64,000 nt of DNA, taken from NCBI GenBank assembly GCA_964017235.1, contig OZ024936.1, positions 30,402,040 to 30,466,039 of the forward strand, given 5' to 3'. Under the pieces are notes generated by a model. That model did not search any database. It saw only the letters and a program-made list of their open reading frames with translations, and was not told where the DNA came from. This document shows positions 11,001 through 23,219 of this stretch, in pieces. A program made the translations under genes and the position numbers. Within the stretch, counting starts at the first letter, position 1. Each line of letters begins with the position of its first letter. This DNA is from Sabellastarte sp. h YS-2021 (lineage: Eukaryota; Annelida; Polychaeta; Sabellida; Sabellidae).

Positions 11001-12271
11001 TGTATAATGTTCTAACATAGTTTTCAATAGTTTTGGTGAATTTTCCTCAATTTTTTAATTTTCATGCTTTAAGTTAAGGATTTCGCCGAATTTCAAACTT
11101 TATTTTCCCTTGAACAAAATAAAACATATTAATTGTTTGCTTTTTCACGGAAACAAAACAAAATCTTGTCTAAATCTCTAAATCAAGGTGTTGCACATTG
11201 TGATAAGTGGTTCAACTTCCTACCAATGAATAAAATAAATGTTTAACTTTTTCTAGTTACAATTTAGGTACAGTTACAGTAATACAGAAGAGAGAAAACC
11301 ACATGTATACATTTTTAAACCATGACTAATTTCATTGTAAATTTACAGTGTTGACTGAAAAAATACTCCTCTTTGTCTCTGTTTTGTTTAGTTTTCTAAA
11401 TATTTCTTTTATTTATTTACTCCCACAGAAGGATCCTGTTGTGGCCGGGAAAAAAACCCAAACATTTTTGTGTGTTTTAGTAGGCACCAGCTTGCTTTCT
11501 GCAAAAACTTGGCGTTAGAACCATAGCTATTAATTTTATGTTTTCTTTTTTGTTTTTTGGGGTTTTTTGGTATTTTTACTCCCAGTGGAAGCTAGGGATA
11601 TACAATAAAGTCACCAATCTTTGAAAATTTTAAGAAATTAATCGAAATCATGTTTTTGTTTTTTGTCAAATGACACTTTCAGAGTTTAACATTGAATATT
11701 TTAAAACAATTACATTTTACTTACCACGACTATTGGCTAAAATAGCAAAAACTAACGTCCAATGAAAATATCCATAAAACAGTGTGGCTAGTTGAATTTT
11801 ACTCAATTTATGAATATAATTTCTTTTTTATTAAAATTTATTCCTGTAGCAACTTCAGCACTACACGCACAAAAGTAGACCAGCAGTGTAATTATTACAA
11901 AGCCTACTACAGGGCTACAGAATGACACATTTGTTTATAATAACTGCTCCCAGCAGTTGCCAGAAACATACACAGAAGTGACTACTATTTTGAAGATAAA
12001 CTACAAACACATGATGAACCACTATCCAACCAAAAAGAGTCTGCTATCATTTGTCTATCATGAGCCTTTTTTGTAGTAGCATTGGCAGATCCTATGAGTC
12101 AACTAGACTTGCTCCAAGTCTTAGTATTTTTTATTCCACCAAATCTGACATACATGGAATCACTATGAATCCACCTGATGGGTGGGGATCCCACTGTCTC
12201 ATGTCTGATGAAATACAAAATTTTGTGAGCACCAAATTCTGGCAAAAAGTCATTTAGTCCTCATATAATGT
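11001..12271. other. No gene seen
   Basis: AT-rich unique sequence with short poly-T runs. No recognised element. Confidence 0.5.
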
Positions 12272-12318
12272 TTTTTTGGGGGGGGGTGGGGGTGGGGGGG
12301 GCGTAGGGGGGGGGGGGG
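12272..12318 (+). repeat. Interrupted poly-G tract
   Basis: A run of T followed by about 40 bases that are nearly all G, broken by single T, C or A. It could form a stacked G-quadruplex. Exact length is assembly-sensitive. Confidence 0.9.
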
Positions 12319-12651
12319 TTTAAGAATAAGAGATAAATTCAGCACTTTTAAACTAATACACAAGTTTTATTCAGTTATTATGTGATAACATTATGGAGGT
12401 AAAGGGGGACATAATATCAAAGCATGTATCATATACGTTGCCCAAAGACAAATATTATTTATTATTTTGTCAACTACTGTTGAGTGAAAAAACTACCGCT
12501 AACTGTCCAAAATGGAGGCTGATACCAGACCTCTTTTTGCAGACTGAAGTGGTCCAGTAACCAGAATATATGTCAACACACATAGACAAAATTTTGGCCT
12601 ATTCAAATAATCATTTGCCAAATGTGATAACCCACTTTCTTCAAATGTCAT
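12319..12651. other. No gene seen
   Basis: AT-rich flank of the MITE that follows. No recognised repeat. Confidence 0.45.
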
Positions 12652-12660
12652 ACAGTACCC

Positions 12661-12868
12661 TAGCCTGGCCTTCCAGCTCTCTGAATCATGATGCAAACAT
12701 GAAAATATTTTTGCCATAATGCACTCTGTATTTAGAGGCCTTTCTAGTCTGGGAGTTCACCTCAGCAAGCTAGGTTAAGTAAGTGCATGAGAACATTATG
12801 AAAAATACTTATAATGCAGTCAAACAGTTGTGTCTATATTATATGTACAAACGCCTGTGACAAGGCTA
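12661..12868. mobile_element. MULE-type MITE, copy 1, with perfect 9-bp target duplication
   Basis: A 208-bp element flanked by ACAGTACCC on both sides (12652-12660 and 12869-12877). Its ends are inverted: TAGCCTGGCC at the left and the complement of TAGCCTTG at the right. It is close to the 202-bp copy at 60945-61146 throughout (shared GCCTTTCTAGTCTGGGAG and CAGTTGTGTCTATATTATA). A 9-bp duplication is characteristic of Mutator-like transposons. It has no coding capacity. Confidence 0.85.
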
Positions 12869-12877
12869 ACAGTACCC

Positions 12878-13392
12878 ATACATTACACAAAAGACAAAGA
12901 GTCTTGGTGAAAGTCTAGTTAAAGATTAACAAGGCCTTAAAGTTGATCTCCTAAGTGGGATAGCACCATAAGGTTATATCAGACTCTCAATGAATCCCTC
13001 AAGTGTGGTGTGAACTAGTATCAAACCCACAACCACAGGGTTGATAGTCAAATAATTACAGATGAAACTTGCTCACCACCTGATCCCTGAGGCTTCTTGA
13101 GCAAAGTAGCAAAGAAAGATAATACTTAATTTCACAAACCCTTTTAAAACAGCCTACCCATTCTCTTTAAAATTGTATTCCAAAATAGCATACACATATC
13201 AACACATCTAGTTCACACAGCAATTGTCTCCCATTTTGTGACAAATGACAACTGACAAGAGACAGCATAATTTCACCAGATGCTAACGCTTTGCCAAAGT
13301 ATGGTGACCCAATAGAAACACAAGCTTCAAAAATTTAGTGAAATACACAAGAAATGCTATCTGTATTTACCGAAGCTTGTTCTTTTATTTAG
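12878..13392. other. No gene seen; possible degraded SINE head
   Basis: A weak tRNA-box-B-like word lies at about 13018-13035 (minus). No other family member was found to confirm it. Confidence 0.35.
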
Positions 13393-14580
13393 TATCTCCC
13401 TCCAGTGGCCGAAGGCCATGGTTGGGAGATTATAAAACGCCTTCCGTACGTTTCATCATGTTTTTACATAAACCTGAATATCTCATTCATTTATAACAAC
13501 TTATAGGAAGTCAAGGCCTAAGAATCTTTTCCCAAGTGTTGAATTTAACCTTTGACCCCTTCTTCAAGGTTAAATGGCGTCATCAAAATAAAACGTCCTT
13601 ATATCTCCCTTATTATTGGTGCTAGGGCTTCACAATGTAAAACAGCCCATGGGAAGTCCTGGTCTGCAATTGTTTTGCCTGTGAACAATTTTGGCCTCGT
13701 TTTGAAAAACAAAATGGCCGCAATAGCCAATTAATTGAAAATCATGAAGATGCTGTAAAACTTAAAATATTGCAGCTAGGTTTATCAAATTTGCACAAAA
13801 GATGCATGGCTAGGAAAGCTAGTCTGATAGTAATTTTGGCCTAGTTTGCAAAACAAAATGGCCGCCATATCGCATGTTTAATGTAAAATGGGGTTATCCT
13901 ATTAAAAGGCCTTATATCTCCCTTACAATTGCTCCTAGAGGTTTGGAATGTGAAAATACTTTGTAGGAAGTCAAGGCCTGGGAATCTTTCCCAGGTGTTG
14001 AATTTGAGCTTTGACCCCTGCTTCAAGGTTAAATGGGGTCATCATACCAAAACGTCCTTACATCTCCCTTATTATTGGTGCTAGGGCTTCAGAATGTAAA
14101 AACGACCCATTGGAAGTCCTGGTCTGCAAATGTTTTGCCTGTGAACATTTTGGCCTAATTTTGAAAAACAAAATGGCCGCAATAGCCAATTATTTGAAAA
14201 TCATTAAGATGCTGTAAAACTTAAAATATTGCAGCAAGGTTCATCAAATTTGCACAAAAATTATATGGCTAGGAAAGTTAGCTTGATAGTAATTTTGTCC
14301 TAGTTTTGGCCTAGTTTCGAAAACAAAATGGCCGTCAAATGGGATTATCCTATTAAATTGTCTTGTATCTCCGTTATCATTGCTACTAGGGGTTTGGAAT
14401 GTGAAAACAATTTATAGGAAGTCAAGGCCTGGAAATCTTTTCCAGTTGCTGGTTTTGACCTTTGACCTCTTCTTCAGTGTCAAGAGGGGTCATCTTACTA
14501 CAAAGGCCTTATATCTCTCTTAGTTCTCATATATTACTGATCCTAAGGCAGGAGATAACCGCTGCGGCAGTGGACTTGTT
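13393..14580 (+). repeat. Family B interspersed repeat, copy 2, tandem core
   Basis: Starts with the terminal hairpin (ATCTCCC ... GGCCGAAGGCC ... GGGAGAT) and then family modules. The block around TTATTATTGGTGCTAGGGCT recurs at about 13606 and 14076, giving a period near 470 bp. Repeated AAACAAAATGGCCGC words occur at each unit. It contains a perfect TGACCTTTGACCT (14456-14468) and related words near 13549 and 14015. Small ORFs of 60-70 codons inside repeat each other and are not genes. Confidence 0.75.
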
Positions 14581-16744
14581 TTTGTTTATTTAAGGTACAA
14601 AAATAAAAGTGAACAAAACATACATTAATTATACAACAAATGTTAAATCCTGCCTGAAACAAAACCCTAAAACTGGGTAGTAATTTTACAGTAGTTCATC
14701 ATTCATGTTATACTACCGTTACACGAGTCTTTTAACAATCTGTATGATTTAGTATACATTACTATGTATATATGATCAGTTTTAGCTAATCACTTACGTA
14801 TTTACTGATGATCTGTTGATATATGTATTTACTATAATTTAGGGCCTGAATTTGTTAACTGTGTGCCTTGGGCTGTATATATAATGTAGTGGCCTCATTT
14901 AACCAATGTACTTAATAAAAGAATTATACGAAGCCTGGAGGAGTCAATCCTAATGTTTACCAAGATAATAAATTGATAGATCGGACCTTCAAAGAATATA
15001 AAACTCTGGGTGCCTGGTTTTCTTAAAATTCAAATGAAACATATCAACCCAATGTTACTAACACAACTGACACAAGCAAAGAGTCATCCTGTCACTTGGT
15101 AACCCGATACTCGATCACTGATTAGGAGGATCCAACAGAAGAGGTTATAAATGAACATTTTAAGGGATTGTGCCATTACCTACCTTAGATAGTTGTTTGA
15201 GCCCACAGATGTAGATATTAATTGCATCTAATGAAACTATTTATTGATCTCAAGTACCATTGCTATTGTATTGGGGTTCCATATTTTTATGGCTATATGA
15301 CTGGGTGTCTGTGTCTATGTATGTGTCAATACAAATGTGTATGTTGCTGTAATGTATTTTTTCCTCAAGTTATTGCCCCCAGCTCCTAATGTTTTTACAA
15401 TAAATATCTAATTTTCAGATCGCCATATGGGATCCATATCCCACACTATTAAGAGGTCATGGGTCTGTTATCCTAGCATCTGCGCATGAGCAGTGAGGTA
15501 CGTAATTTGATCAACTTAACAACAATACAGTGTGTCCCTTTTTAAGTAATAAAAGGGAACTCCAGTAAAGTGTGTTTAGTTTGCACCAAAGAAACTTGCC
15601 TTGAAAATAAGCAAGCTACTTTCCCCATATATTTAAAGTTAAGTAACAATGTGGTTAAAATTATATATCCATTCCATTTGATATAATAAACTGGAAATGC
15701 TATTTTTTAAATTTGTACTATCGTGTCTATGTTAAAAAAATAAAATAGAATAGAAGGTGAAATTAAGATGTGTATTTCCAAACACACAATATATAAGTTA
15801 AGGTGAGCAAACTATTTTGAGTGTTTGTCAAAAATACTATTTTTCTTTGCATTAAATGCATCAATATTTAGATTTACAAGACAAATGTTAGAGACAAAAA
15901 AAAGAACAAAGAACAACAGAAAATTAAAACAAAATTAAAGAATAAAAAAACTGTATAAAAATTTGTGGGAACAAAGTGAGATCTATGTTTGGGTTGAAAA
16001 TTTTAAGCAGTTTCTAGCAATTAAACATTTGTGCAAAATAGGAATCTTCAGTACTTAAAGAATTACCACGGTTTCTTCTCTTACGTGTCTGTCTTAAATC
16101 CAAAAGGGTAATGTAGCTTACTTTGACACCGTGCTTAATATCAACATCTATCTTTTAAGCTGACTGTAAGCCCTCAGTAATTTGATTACACAATTGTTAA
16201 CCACCTAAGCAGTGAGGGTTCAATCACTTTCCTCTCAGCAATATGGTCCTGGGTTCGACTAGAGATTATAAAATCAGTACGAGACTGTCCTGATATGACC
16301 TTAGCTTCGAAAGGAATGTAAAATCTAAGTTTGACTCTGGGTCTTGGCTAACTGCTGTGCAAATAAGGTGCTGGACATTTTTGTACAGACACATTTTCTC
16401 TCTCAGTAAACCCTGTGTGTCAGTAAAATGTGTAAATGATAAAAAATATATGCAGTTTGGGTTCTTTTTGCCAATATTTGTTGAGTGTTTAGAACTGTGT
16501 ATCTTTTTTGAAAATTGGGGGTATGACTTGGAGTTGTATATTTGAATTGTCATAACTATCCTCAATACGGGTACTTGAATTAGAGTCATATAATCAACTG
16601 GAATCAACTACAAGTACCAGTAAACCAAATATGGCAGATGATGTAAACAAACTCATCTGAAAATTAAATGTCAAATATACAGAAAATTTGTGAAAAAAAA
16701 TGGTGAACAAATCTGACTAAGACTAAGGTGTCATCCATGTTAGT
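14581..16744. other. No gene seen
   Basis: AT-rich sequence. A tRNA-like segment at about 16185-16340 (plus; box-B-like CTGGGTTCGACTAGA, then GACCTTAGCT) weakly resembles 37740-37840 and may be another old SINE. ORFs are chance. Confidence 0.45.
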
Positions 16745-18880
16745 TGCAGTTTTTCATCCATCTATCTCCTGGACGTTGTGCAAATTCGTTTCATTAGCTC
16801 AAGGCCTGTTTGAATGATATCCATACCTGGTTTGAAAATAAACCCAAATTAAATCCTGAGAAACAGAGTTTATAGTCTTTGGTTCTATGGATAAGTACAA
16901 GTGACTCAAAGTTCCCATTCCTGTCAACATTTTTGGAAACTACCTCTCCCCGACTAATGGGCGTATCGTTTGACTCAAAATTTAGTCTCACCAATCATGT
17001 AAATTCTGTGATTAAATCCTGTTTTTCCGACAAAACCTGATTTGTATCTTATCTGAGGCTTTCTCTCATATGATGTCTCAGTCTTGGTTGCAAATGCATT
17101 AGTCAGTAGTCGTCTGGATTATTGCAACTCTCTGATTTGTAGTTTGTCTTCCAAAAATATCATGAGGCTCCAGAATATCCAAAATTGTGTAGCACACTTT
17201 GTCTCTGGTGCTTCCAGATTTTCTCATGTCACTCCAACCTCAATGCAATGTTTCCACTGAAATCGACAGGCCAGTAACTATGCAATTTTGAGAGATGGGA
17301 CAAATGTTTACATGGCGGTTTGGGTGGGTTTCAAGTTCCCGGCCTGTCAGGAGAGTTGGTGAAATTTCAAACATGTTTGATATTTCTACGACCGTTGCCG
17401 ACCCTTGTATCCGACCTTACTTTCAGCCCCCTAGCAACAGGCCTGTCGGTTAATTTAACGGCCTGTCGGTTACACTTCCTGGCTTGTTGGTTAATCAAAC
17501 AGGCCTGTCTGTATCAAGTATCCAACTTGTCCCAAATATGGACTTCCAGACTGTATGTGATGACTCACCAACGGTGCAGGAAGTGTTACAGCCTGAAGTT
17601 GGTGATTGAATTCCTGAGGTGGGGCGTGATTCTTTCTTCAATCAAATAAAAAAATGCTGGCTAAATCCTGGTGAAATTTCTGTAGCCTGGTATGTCACTA
17701 GTGATCAGTTCGTCCAAGAGTTTTCTGTAGCAACCTCTCCCCTCTCTCTGCAGTATCCAGGGCAGGACCCATGGATTCTGTGGCTTCCTTCTCCTTCTGG
17801 GTGGTGGGGGTGATGGTGATGCTGGCTGGGCAGGTGCTGGGTTTGGCTGTCTTCTGTGTGTTGTAATCACAACATATAAAAATAAATTTAACTCAATAAA
17901 AAACAGAAGGACCTTCAAGTGATCTATTAGTTGTTGTTGATGTGTTCCTGTCATCTTTGAAGTGTGAAATGAATGGCACATCACAGGGGAGAGGGGTTTA
18001 TATACTGTGATATAGATCCCGATTCTGGATCCCAACTCTAGATACCAACCCACAAAAACAATCTGTCCTGTCATGAAGGGTGGGGAACATGTTCCCGGCT
18101 TGTCTGTTTGTCTTTACAGCTTGTCTGTTTGTGATCCGGCTTGTCTGTTCGGGGTTTAGGGCTTGTCGTACTTCTGCGATTGGCCGTGCAAAAAAAGGTT
18201 CCCGACCCTACGGCTTGTCAGGATGGCCATTACAACCTGTCTGTAACTTTACTGTCCTGTCGGGGATTTCATAACCAACTCATCATTTTCGCGCCTTTTT
18301 TTCTATGACCATACGACTTTCGCAACCGACCCTAGGGTCGTAGGGTTGGTTACAGGGTCGGTTACAGTGGAAACAGTGCATAAAGCTTCTTCACTGGCTT
18401 CCTGTTAAACAACAAATCATCTTCAAAACCCTGGTACTCATATATAAGTACCTCACCACTGAAAAGCCAAAGTACTTTGCTCCTTATTTGTCTCATTTAC
18501 ATATCCTGTTAAAACAAGATGCAGTAATCAAGAAAAGATGTTTCTCAAGGTTATTTTCTACAGCTCTTCATTTCAGAAATCCAAAGTTCATTTCAACAAG
18601 TGCTTTTCATATGATGCTACAAAACTCTGGAATGATTTGCCACTGGAAATTGAACTGCTCCTACACTTTCATGTTTCAAAGGGCGACTTCAAACTTATCT
18701 GTTTCAGAAGGCTTTCCCTCCCTAGGTGTTATATAACTACAGAACACTGATGGTCCCCTTGGTGATAACCTGATCATGTTTTACGACTTGTAATCTGTGG
18801 ATTACAATGTGGATGGTGTGCCTTAGAATCCGAGGAGTCGGAGATTAAGCACATGGATACCTGATACCTGAGTTGAAATC
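16745..18880 (+). mobile_element. CR1/L2-type LINE fragment, split by a Harbinger remnant
   Basis: Two parts of one plus-strand LINE. The left part (16745-17242) encodes C-terminal reverse-transcriptase sequence: LNPEK, then a GVSFDSKFSLTNHV-like block and SSRLDYCNSL. The right part (18382-18760) continues with HWLPVKQQIIFKTLVL and PKYFAPYLS, then a 3' tail with CCTTAGAATCC and GGAGATTAAGCAC. The parts are separated by the 1.1-kb insert at 17246-18378. The 5' half of the LINE is missing and the frame is interrupted several times. The tail matches the LINEs at 46.8 and 55.1 kb. Confidence 0.8.
17246..18378 (-). mobile_element. Internally reduced Harbinger element inside the LINE
   Basis: Inverted ends match over about 25 bp: ATGCAATGTTTCCACTGAAA at 17243 and the complement of ATGCACTGTTTCCACTGTAA at 18381, with 22 of the 25 bp identical. 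A palindromic TGCA at the junctions makes the target duplication ambiguous. Many GGCTTGTCTGTT / GGCCTGTCGGTT words lie near both ends. On the minus strand (about 17850-17500) is the N-terminal part of a Harbinger transposase: RRRRKPQNPWVLPWI, EGRGCYRKLLDELITSDI, GYRNFTRI, then after a stop IEERITPHLRNSITNF. The DDE catalytic core is absent, so it is non-autonomous. Confidence 0.72.
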
Positions 18881-19867
18881 AATATATTACGAGTAACCTG
18901 TGTGTTAATTTATGCTAACATAAACATTTTTTAAAAGTTGCTACATGCACAAAAGGATTTCCTTTCTGTGTCATATACATCCTACCAAACTACAAATCCC
19001 TACTTATTAAACCTAACATATGCTACTAAGATCCTAGTTACACATGGCCGGATGTACCGCTGGATCGCGACAGGCTACCAAATATGGAAAATTGTGAGTG
19101 ATTTACAGATCATATTTTTTATCCATGAACATGTCCATACCATCCGTAATATCCTTGTGGCATCTACCATGGATGTGATGTGTCCATGGGGATGCCACAA
19201 AAAAATCAAACTGCTTAAATTTTTGTAAAAGGTTTGCGGATGCCAGGTGTAATTAATATCCACAACTGATCCGTATATAATCCGTATGTCATCCATATTG
19301 TCCTTACAGCACCCGTAGATCTCCTTGTGGCATCCAGGACATCCTTGAGTCATCTGCACCAATAATGGCTCGGAAAACTTCTATGGATATTCCCTGAGAG
19401 TGTTCAGAGACTGTAAGGATGGCACCAGAAGTTAACGGACATTGCCGGCAAACACACAGACCAATAAGGATGGTCCGTGAAGAAGTTCACGGATATGTAA
19501 TTAGTCTGCGGATATGCACAGATATCTATGGATCTATTCATGGACAATTGTGACAGGGTTTACAGACGAAAAGGACTCCTCAAGGACAATAAGGACGGGG
19601 TTTACAGATAGAAATGTAGTTTCCCACGACACTCAGGAATTACAGAAAGACGCTTTGTCATGCACAAAAGCCTATATAAGGGACACTTGGCTTGGCTTTT
19701 GCTAATATACACTTTCTGCAATTCGATGTGCATACATCAAATTTTCGAAACTTACAGCTTACACTGTATATGTTTGAGGATATATTTTGTTGGCATACAG
19801 ATTTAGTCAGTAGTTTAGAGGTTTTGGTTTTCTTTAAGATAGGAAATTTGGTGAATACTTGTGTAAA

Positions 19868-21219
19868 ATGCCACCAAAGAAGAGGTCCAAGAGGAGAGAC
19901 AGTCAGGAGACAGAGAGGATGTCCACCAGGGCCAGGAGTCCAGAGGTGGATAAATTGAGTTGTGTACCATAGACTCAGCAGGCAGCTGGGGTGGAGGAGT
20001 TGGTGGTTGGAGTGGAGGATCCTCTGGAGATGTCGGATACAGAACAGGGTGACATTGGGCTGGAGAAACAGCCAGAATCGGATACAAGTGATGAGGATAC
20101 ACAGGATACACAAGCTGCTGGAACAGAAGTTAGTGGACTTTCTGCGTGACAATGAAATTCTCTACAACAAGCATTTAATGGACTACAAGGATAGGTCCAA
20201 GCGGGATGCTGTGTGGGCAAAGTTTTGTGAGAAGAACAATTTGGATAAAGATGCCTGCCAAAAGTGGTTCCAGAGCCAGTGCACACTCTTTGGGAAAGTC
20301 ACACACATGAAGTCCGGCAGGGGGAACCAGTGCTGACAGAGAGGCAGACACGGTCCAGACAATTTTGACTTCCTCAGAGACCACATTGTGCGCCATCTTA
20401 CAGCAAAAAGTGAATTCAGGGCTCCCAAGGGGTCTGCTCCTCAAGCCTGTTCAGCAACGGGCTCATCATTCAGACATGAGACTTTGCACATGGAACCGTT
20501 CCAGGATACTTCCCGTCCAGAGTCAACTTGTGACCCCTCTTGCACCTGGATACACATACACCTACTACTAGATCGCGTGCTATCAGTGTGACGTCAAGTT
20601 TAGCAGATTCAGACCTTCAAGCAGCTCTTGCCGAATTGCAGAGGGGGATAACCGAGTTAAAAGACACTGTGGTGAAAAAGCCTGATAACCCAAGATTGAG
20701 CTTCTGTGACTTTCTGAAAGTGAAGGTGGTACAACTGACAAGCGACTCATATGACGAATTTCAACAAGAGACATTCAACTTATTGATGAGACTTAAATGT
20801 AGGGACAAGCAGCAGCAAAGGTATCAACACGGAATGGGCACAAGCATGGAGCAGACCATCACCTACAGCCAAACCTCAATGTCACACCATTACCCAGTGT
20901 CTCACACACAGATGCAGGCACCACATCACTAGATGCAACAGACTTTTAACACGTACCGCAATGGCTTGCACAGCAGCAATTGCAGCAGTCACAGCAGCAC
21001 TTTCAGCAGACATTCACACAGCCGCATGCACCAGCTAAGCAGCAGATCCACGGACATGCTCCACAGCAAAGCATGCAGCGACAGCAACACACTCCACAGC
21101 AAAGCATGCAGCCACAGCAACACGCTCCACAGCAGATCATCCAGCCACAGCAACACTTGCAGCCGATGCAGCGGCAGCAGGCAATTCAACCTTTCTTGCT
21201 TGCCTGCCCATTTTTTTAA
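19868..21219 (+). pseudogene. Harbinger accessory MADF/Myb-like DNA-binding protein, broken
   Basis: ATG at 19868 starts MPPKKRSKRRDSQETERM, a basic nuclear-localisation-like start. The MADF-type domain follows at about 20130-20320 (VDFLRDNEILYNKHLMDY, KRDAVWAKFCEKNNL, KWFQSQCTLFGKV). A second block DFLRDHIVRHL is at about 20367. A coiled stretch follows (LQAALAELQRGITELKDTVV, then FCDFLKVKVVQL) that resembles a BESS-type interaction motif. The end is a Q/H-rich tail of AP-QQ-M-Q repeats (20980-21219). In this family the protein helps bring the transposase to DNA ends. There is an in-frame TAG near 19970, frameshifts near 20130, 20325 and 20350, a further frame change between about 20540 and 20590, and one more before the Q-rich tail, so the gene is dead. 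Confidence 0.78.
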
Positions 21220-21728
21220 AACATTGTGTTTCAACCCTTTCCAAACCAAAGTTTATGCTACATTATTCAACCAAAGCAAAGATGTTATTTAGGTCCAAAT
21301 AGATGCTGTTATTCTTGATGCTATTTTCAAATAAAATAAATGCAAAGAAAATTAAAGCTTTTATTGGCAATACTACAACCGCAAAATGATAATATATACA
21401 CAAGCAATAATATGTGATATATGAATAGCAGAAGACAGTAATTATCTTTCAAATGTAACAATCGTATAATAATGTACAAAAGTTGACAGTTCACAGTCCA
21501 TGTAGCACTATTCCATTTTTATCACAATTCTTACTCATTTCATCTGTTTTTTGTCTTAAAAGTGCTTAAATGTTCTATTAACATTTAGAGAGTCACAGTG
21601 TAACAATATTTCACATTTTAACTGCTAGCCATTGGACAGGGGAACTGCCCCTCATTCATGAAATAGGCTCCGAGAATATTCCTCTGCCTTTAACTGCTCC
21701 AATTGCGTTACAGCCCTCATATGGAATG
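21220..21728. other. Spacer between convergent Harbinger genes
   Basis: AT-rich, with AATAAA words near 21333 that could serve as a polyadenylation signal for the plus-strand gene. No coding sequence. Confidence 0.5.
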
Positions 21729-22826
21729 TCATTGCCCTCGAGCACTACCATACACTGGCCCTACCCCAAAGTCTTCCTGTGGAGCTGTGGGGTATCTTAT
21801 CCTCAATAGGTTGTGCAGTACTAGGCAGGCCATGACAACCCTGTTGACCACGAGGGGCTCCTGCTGCAGTGGGCTCTGGAAAATGATAAAGCGAGACGTC
21901 AGGATCCTGAAGGCATTTTCCACCACAGTTCTGCCATGCCTGATCCGATACTTGAAGACCATCTCCTTCAAATCCATAGTGTGGCTGGAGTAGGGCCTCG
22001 TTAGCCAGAGCATGAGGGGGAAGGCGTCATCCCCGAGAAGGAAAAAGTTCACCTTTGGTCCACCAATCCCCAGAGATTCACTGTCAGGGAAGCCGATGCT
22101 GCCATCCTCTATTTTGTGCCTAAAATTGGTGTGCTTGAAAATCTGAGCATCTGAAGTTGACCTGGCTGCCCCAATGTCCACCCACAGGAAATTGGAATCT
22201 CCATCCACCAGGGCCAAGAGTACAATAGAGTGGAAGCCCTTGCTGTTGTGGAAGAGGCTGCCTCCCCCTTGTGGACATCTGATTGGAATATGCCTTCCAT
22301 CCAGTGCACCCAGGGCATGTGGGAAGTTACACCTCCGGCGGAAGACAGACTCGACCAGCAACCAATCCTCTGGGAGTATGGGGCACCACATCACCTAATC
22401 ACCTATTCTCGATAGGCCATGGTGATAGCGTCACAGACCTCAGGCACAAACTTCTTGATGGTCGGACTGGCCACCCTGAAAGCATACTGCAGGGTGGTGT
22501 AGCTGTCACCAGTGGCAAGATGTCTGAGGTTTACTGCCAACTTCACTCCTGGACTCACGGTATCTCTCATCAAGGTCCTGTCCCTCTGGAACTCAGCAGT
22601 GATTCTCTGCTCTAGCTCTTGATAAAGCTCAGGTGGCATCTGGATGAAGTTTCTATATACCATGGGGTCATCTAAGTGGTGCAATTGCATCAGTCTGCTG
22701 TACTGACCCTCTTCTTCAAGCTCTGCCCGGGTTGGCCAAGGCCTGAACCTATATCTTCTGTGTCTTCTCTGTCTAAGGTCTAGCTCTCTGGCCAGTGAGC
22801 TAGACCTAACCCCCTTTTGTAGCCAT
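21729..22826 (-). pseudogene. Harbinger DDE transposase, one frameshift
   Basis: DDE_Tnp_4-type transposase of the Harbinger superfamily. The N-terminal part (22403-about 22826) contains RPWPTRAELEEEGQYSRLMQ, YRNFIQMPPELYQELEQRI and LAVNLRHLATGDSYTTLQYA, the usual helix-rich DNA-binding region. The catalytic part (21729-22394) shows ALDGRHIPI (first Asp), LLGDDAFPLMLWL (second Asp) and RTVVENAFRILTSRF (Glu), so all three acidic residues remain. One frame change near 22400 separates the halves. About 360 residues in total is the normal size. It is related to human HARBI1, but its place between element-specific ends and next to the MADF gene shows it is a transposon gene. Confidence 0.88.
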
Positions 22827-23219
22827 TGTCATCCAGGCATCCAGATATCCAGTGGTCAACACCTCCCATGGAGACAGGTGTAATATTCATAAAATATCCT
22901 TATCGATAAGCTGACACTGTGAGAGAAATAAAGAAATGTAAACCCAATCCGTGAGTGTCCGCAAGGTCCATAAACCCATATGGAGGTGTCCTTGAGACGT
23001 CCTGATGTTGTCCCGGCGTGTCCTTGGGGTCTTTCTGCCACACTGTGGTTGGTTACAGAGGAGTATCCGTAGGTCTTCCGCAAGCAATGCAATGCATCTG
23101 TAATGTCCTTGTGGCATCCGTGTTATCCTTGACACATCCATAAATCACTCACTTTTCTAACATGGAACAACATGGAACAGCGCTATCTAGGAATGACTAG
23201 GCAATCTGTCAACCCTATT

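Larger units (their letters stand above)
19090..23156. mobile_element. Harbinger DNA transposon, near full length, two genes
   Basis: About 4.1 kb bounded by inverted ends GTGAGTGATTTACAGAT (19094-19110) and the complement of GTGAGTGATTTATGGAT (23136-23152). Subterminal zones on both sides carry repeats such as TCCTTGTGGCATC and GGATATG-like words. It carries a plus-strand MADF/Myb-like gene and a convergent minus-strand DDE transposase, the standard two-gene Harbinger layout. Both genes are broken, so it is inactive in itself. The exact terminus and the 3-bp target duplication could not be fixed. Confidence 0.85.

Noticed and set aside
17320-17813. Plus-strand ORFs of 109 and 64 codons
   Set aside because: They overlap the Harbinger remnant's subterminal repeats, antisense to its transposase fragment.
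19658-20152. 164-codon minus-strand ORF
   Set aside because: Antisense to the MADF gene and subterminal repeats; no domain.
20989-21249. Leucine-rich minus-strand ORF
   Set aside because: Antisense of the Q/H-rich tail of the Harbinger MADF gene.
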